Assembly: GCA_024636405.1 (NCBI GenBank)
Contig: JAGXHC010000078.1
Location: 1-6,858 of the forward strand
Direction of reading: 5' to 3'
From: Sulfitobacter sp.
GTDB lineage: Bacteria > Pseudomonadota > Alphaproteobacteria > Rhodobacterales > Rhodobacteraceae
DNA length: 6,858 nt
In this document: piece after piece, positions 6,092 through 6,858 of the stretch
Layout of the letters: the number at the start of each line of letters is the position of its first letter
Numbering within the stretch: position 1 is the first letter of the stretch
Made by a program: the position numbers and the translations under genes
Notes under the pieces: generated by a model
Databases searched by the model: none
What the model was told of the DNA's origin: nothing
What the model saw: the letters and a program-made list of their open reading frames with translations, nothing else

Positions 6092-6784
6092 ATGGATATC
6101 ATCTGGCTTGGCCACGGCGGGTTTCGCATTGAAATAGAAGACCAGATCCTGCTGATTGATCCCTGGCTGACAGGGAACCCGATGTTGCAGGAATCGCAGC
6201 ATGGGGCGGCTCTTGAGGCGGCGACGCAGATCCTTGTCACCCACGGTCACGGCGATCACACAGGTGATCTTGAAGCGGTTGCGAAAAAGACCGGCGCCCC
6301 GGTTGCCGGTATGGTGGAACTCATGGGCTGGTTTGCGGCAAAAGGCGTCAAAAACACGACCGGGTTCAACAAAGGCGGAACGATCCACTGTGGCAAGGTT
6401 GCGGTCTCGATGGTGCCGGCATCGCATTCTTCATCGGTAGATGGGGACGGCGGGCCGGTCTACATGGGCGGTGAAACTGGGTTCATCATCAAGGGCGAAG
6501 GCCACACGATCTATTTCTCAGGGGATACAGGAATTATGGCCGACATGGATTGGATCGGCGATTTTTACAAACCCGACATCGGCATTCTGTCCGCCGGCGG
6601 CCATTATACAATGGGTATGGCCGAGGCGGCATATGCGGCAAAGCGCTATTTCAATTTCAAGACTGTGATTCCTTGCCATTACCGCACATTCGGGCTGCTC
6701 GAAGACAGCGCGCAGGCGTTGACTGACGGGCTGCCCGGCGTGGACGTGATTGAGCCACAGGTTATGGCGGCGATTATCATCTAA
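6092..6784 (+). CDS. UPF0173-type metal-dependent hydrolase, metallo-beta-lactamase fold
   Basis: The 230-residue product belongs to the UPF0173 (YtkL-like) group of the metallo-beta-lactamase superfamily. It starts MDIIWLGHGGFRIE, then LLIDPWLTGNP (20-30), then the metal-binding THGHGDHTGD (50-59; H51, H53, D55, H56). Further ligands are likely H112 in ASHSS, D145 in YFSGDTG (141-147) and H196 in PCHYRTF (194-200), with SAGGHYTMG (167-175) also family-typical. The length equals that of the family. The frame is open far upstream, but the ATG at 6092 is the real start: GGAGAG (6081-6086) precedes it by five bases and the N-terminus matches the family. The natural substrate of these proteins is unknown; a two-metal hydrolase in the cytoplasm is the safe statement. 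It is divergent from gatC, so co-regulation is not implied. Confidence 0.95.
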   Translation: MDIIWLGHGGFRIEIEDQILLIDPWLTGNPMLQESQHGAALEAATQILVTHGHGDHTGDLEAVAKKTGAPVAGMVELMGWFAAKGVKNTTGFNKGGTIHCGKVAVSMVPASHSSSVDGDGGPVYMGGETGFIIKGEGHTIYFSGDTGIMADMDWIGDFYKPDIGILSAGGHYTMGMAEAAYAAKRYFNFKTVIPCHYRTFGLLEDSAQALTDGLPGVDVIEPQVMAAIII

Positions 6785-6789
6785 GGGTC

Positions 6790-6840
6790 ATGGCGCGTCA
6801 TACCGGCCAGACACCCAAGATTGCCGTCCATCCTGATCCC
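6790..6840 (+). CDS. Possible start of a further gene, cut by the contig end
   Basis: An ATG at 6790, six bases after the hydrolase stop, opens a frame MARHTGQTPKIAVHPDP before the adapter-like sequence. AAGGG (6783-6787) is only two bases from this ATG, too close for a good ribosome site. The residues look protein-like but are too few to name a family. The frame continues into the adapter, and those codons should not be read as genomic. Confidence 0.25.
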
Positions 6841-6858
6841 CGTCTCTTATACACATCT
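6840..6858. other. Tn5 mosaic-end (Nextera adapter) sequence at the contig end
   Basis: The last 17 bases, GTCTCTTATACACATCT, are identical to the reverse complement of the Tn5 mosaic end used in Nextera libraries (CTGTCTCTTATACACATCT). The full 19-base stretch 6840-6858 has one mismatch at 6841. It ends exactly at the window edge in the read-through orientation. This is library sequence left in the assembly, not a native element. Confidence 0.93.

Noticed and set aside
6840..6858. A native Tn5-type transposon end
   Set aside because: The match is to the hyperactive mosaic end used in libraries and lies exactly at the edge of the sequence, with no transposase or paired end visible.

Overview
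The window comes from a high-GC alphaproteobacterium, most likely a member of the Rhodobacteraceae (Roseobacter group). Support for this: gatC and gatA pair without gatB beside them, L33 is the cysteine-free 55-residue form, rnpB has the alphaproteobacterial look, promoters have a TTGAC-type -35 with a weak -10, and an intergenic hairpin plus GGATATTTTGGGCCAAAAG block resembles one I know from Rhodobacteraceae gene ends. The family-level placement is inference from memory, not from a search.

Layout, left to right. Positions 3-548 (+) hold the 3' three quarters of a Bax-inhibitor-1/YccA-family membrane protein, closed by a clear intrinsic terminator. The 606-856 gap has only a Rhodobacteraceae-type hairpin element. 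Everything from 857 to 5928 is on the minus strand. Read in the direction of transcription (right to left) this is: gatC, gatA, an excalibur-type lipoprotein and an AmpD/AmiD-type amidase, packed like one operon with a 1-base overlap, a 34-base gap and a 3-base gap; then rnpB, whose promoter sits on the end of the amidase gene; then rpmG with its own promoter and terminator; then a 42-residue lipoprotein; then a VIT/CCC1-family iron/manganese transporter. At the right end, diverging from gatC, a UPF0173 metallo-beta-lactamase-fold hydrolase runs on the plus strand (6092-6784). The last 17-19 bases match the Tn5/Nextera mosaic-end adapter, so the window ends at a contig end carrying library sequence, not genome.

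How the genes fit together. GatC and GatA are two of the three subunits of the tRNA-dependent amidotransferase, rnpB makes the RNase P ribozyme that matures tRNA 5' ends, and rpmG encodes a ribosomal protein, so the core is a translation cluster. A cell-envelope pair (excalibur lipoprotein and peptidoglycan amidase) has been placed inside it and may be co-transcribed with gatCA. The flanking genes are ordinary housekeeping membrane and metal genes. I see no phage, IS element, CRISPR array, toxin-antitoxin pair or defence island. The most interesting points are small: a G[I/V]GF motif shared by the two lipoproteins, the stop codon of the amidase inside the rnpB -35 box, a 25-base near-palindrome between rnpB and rpmG, and the adapter remnant.
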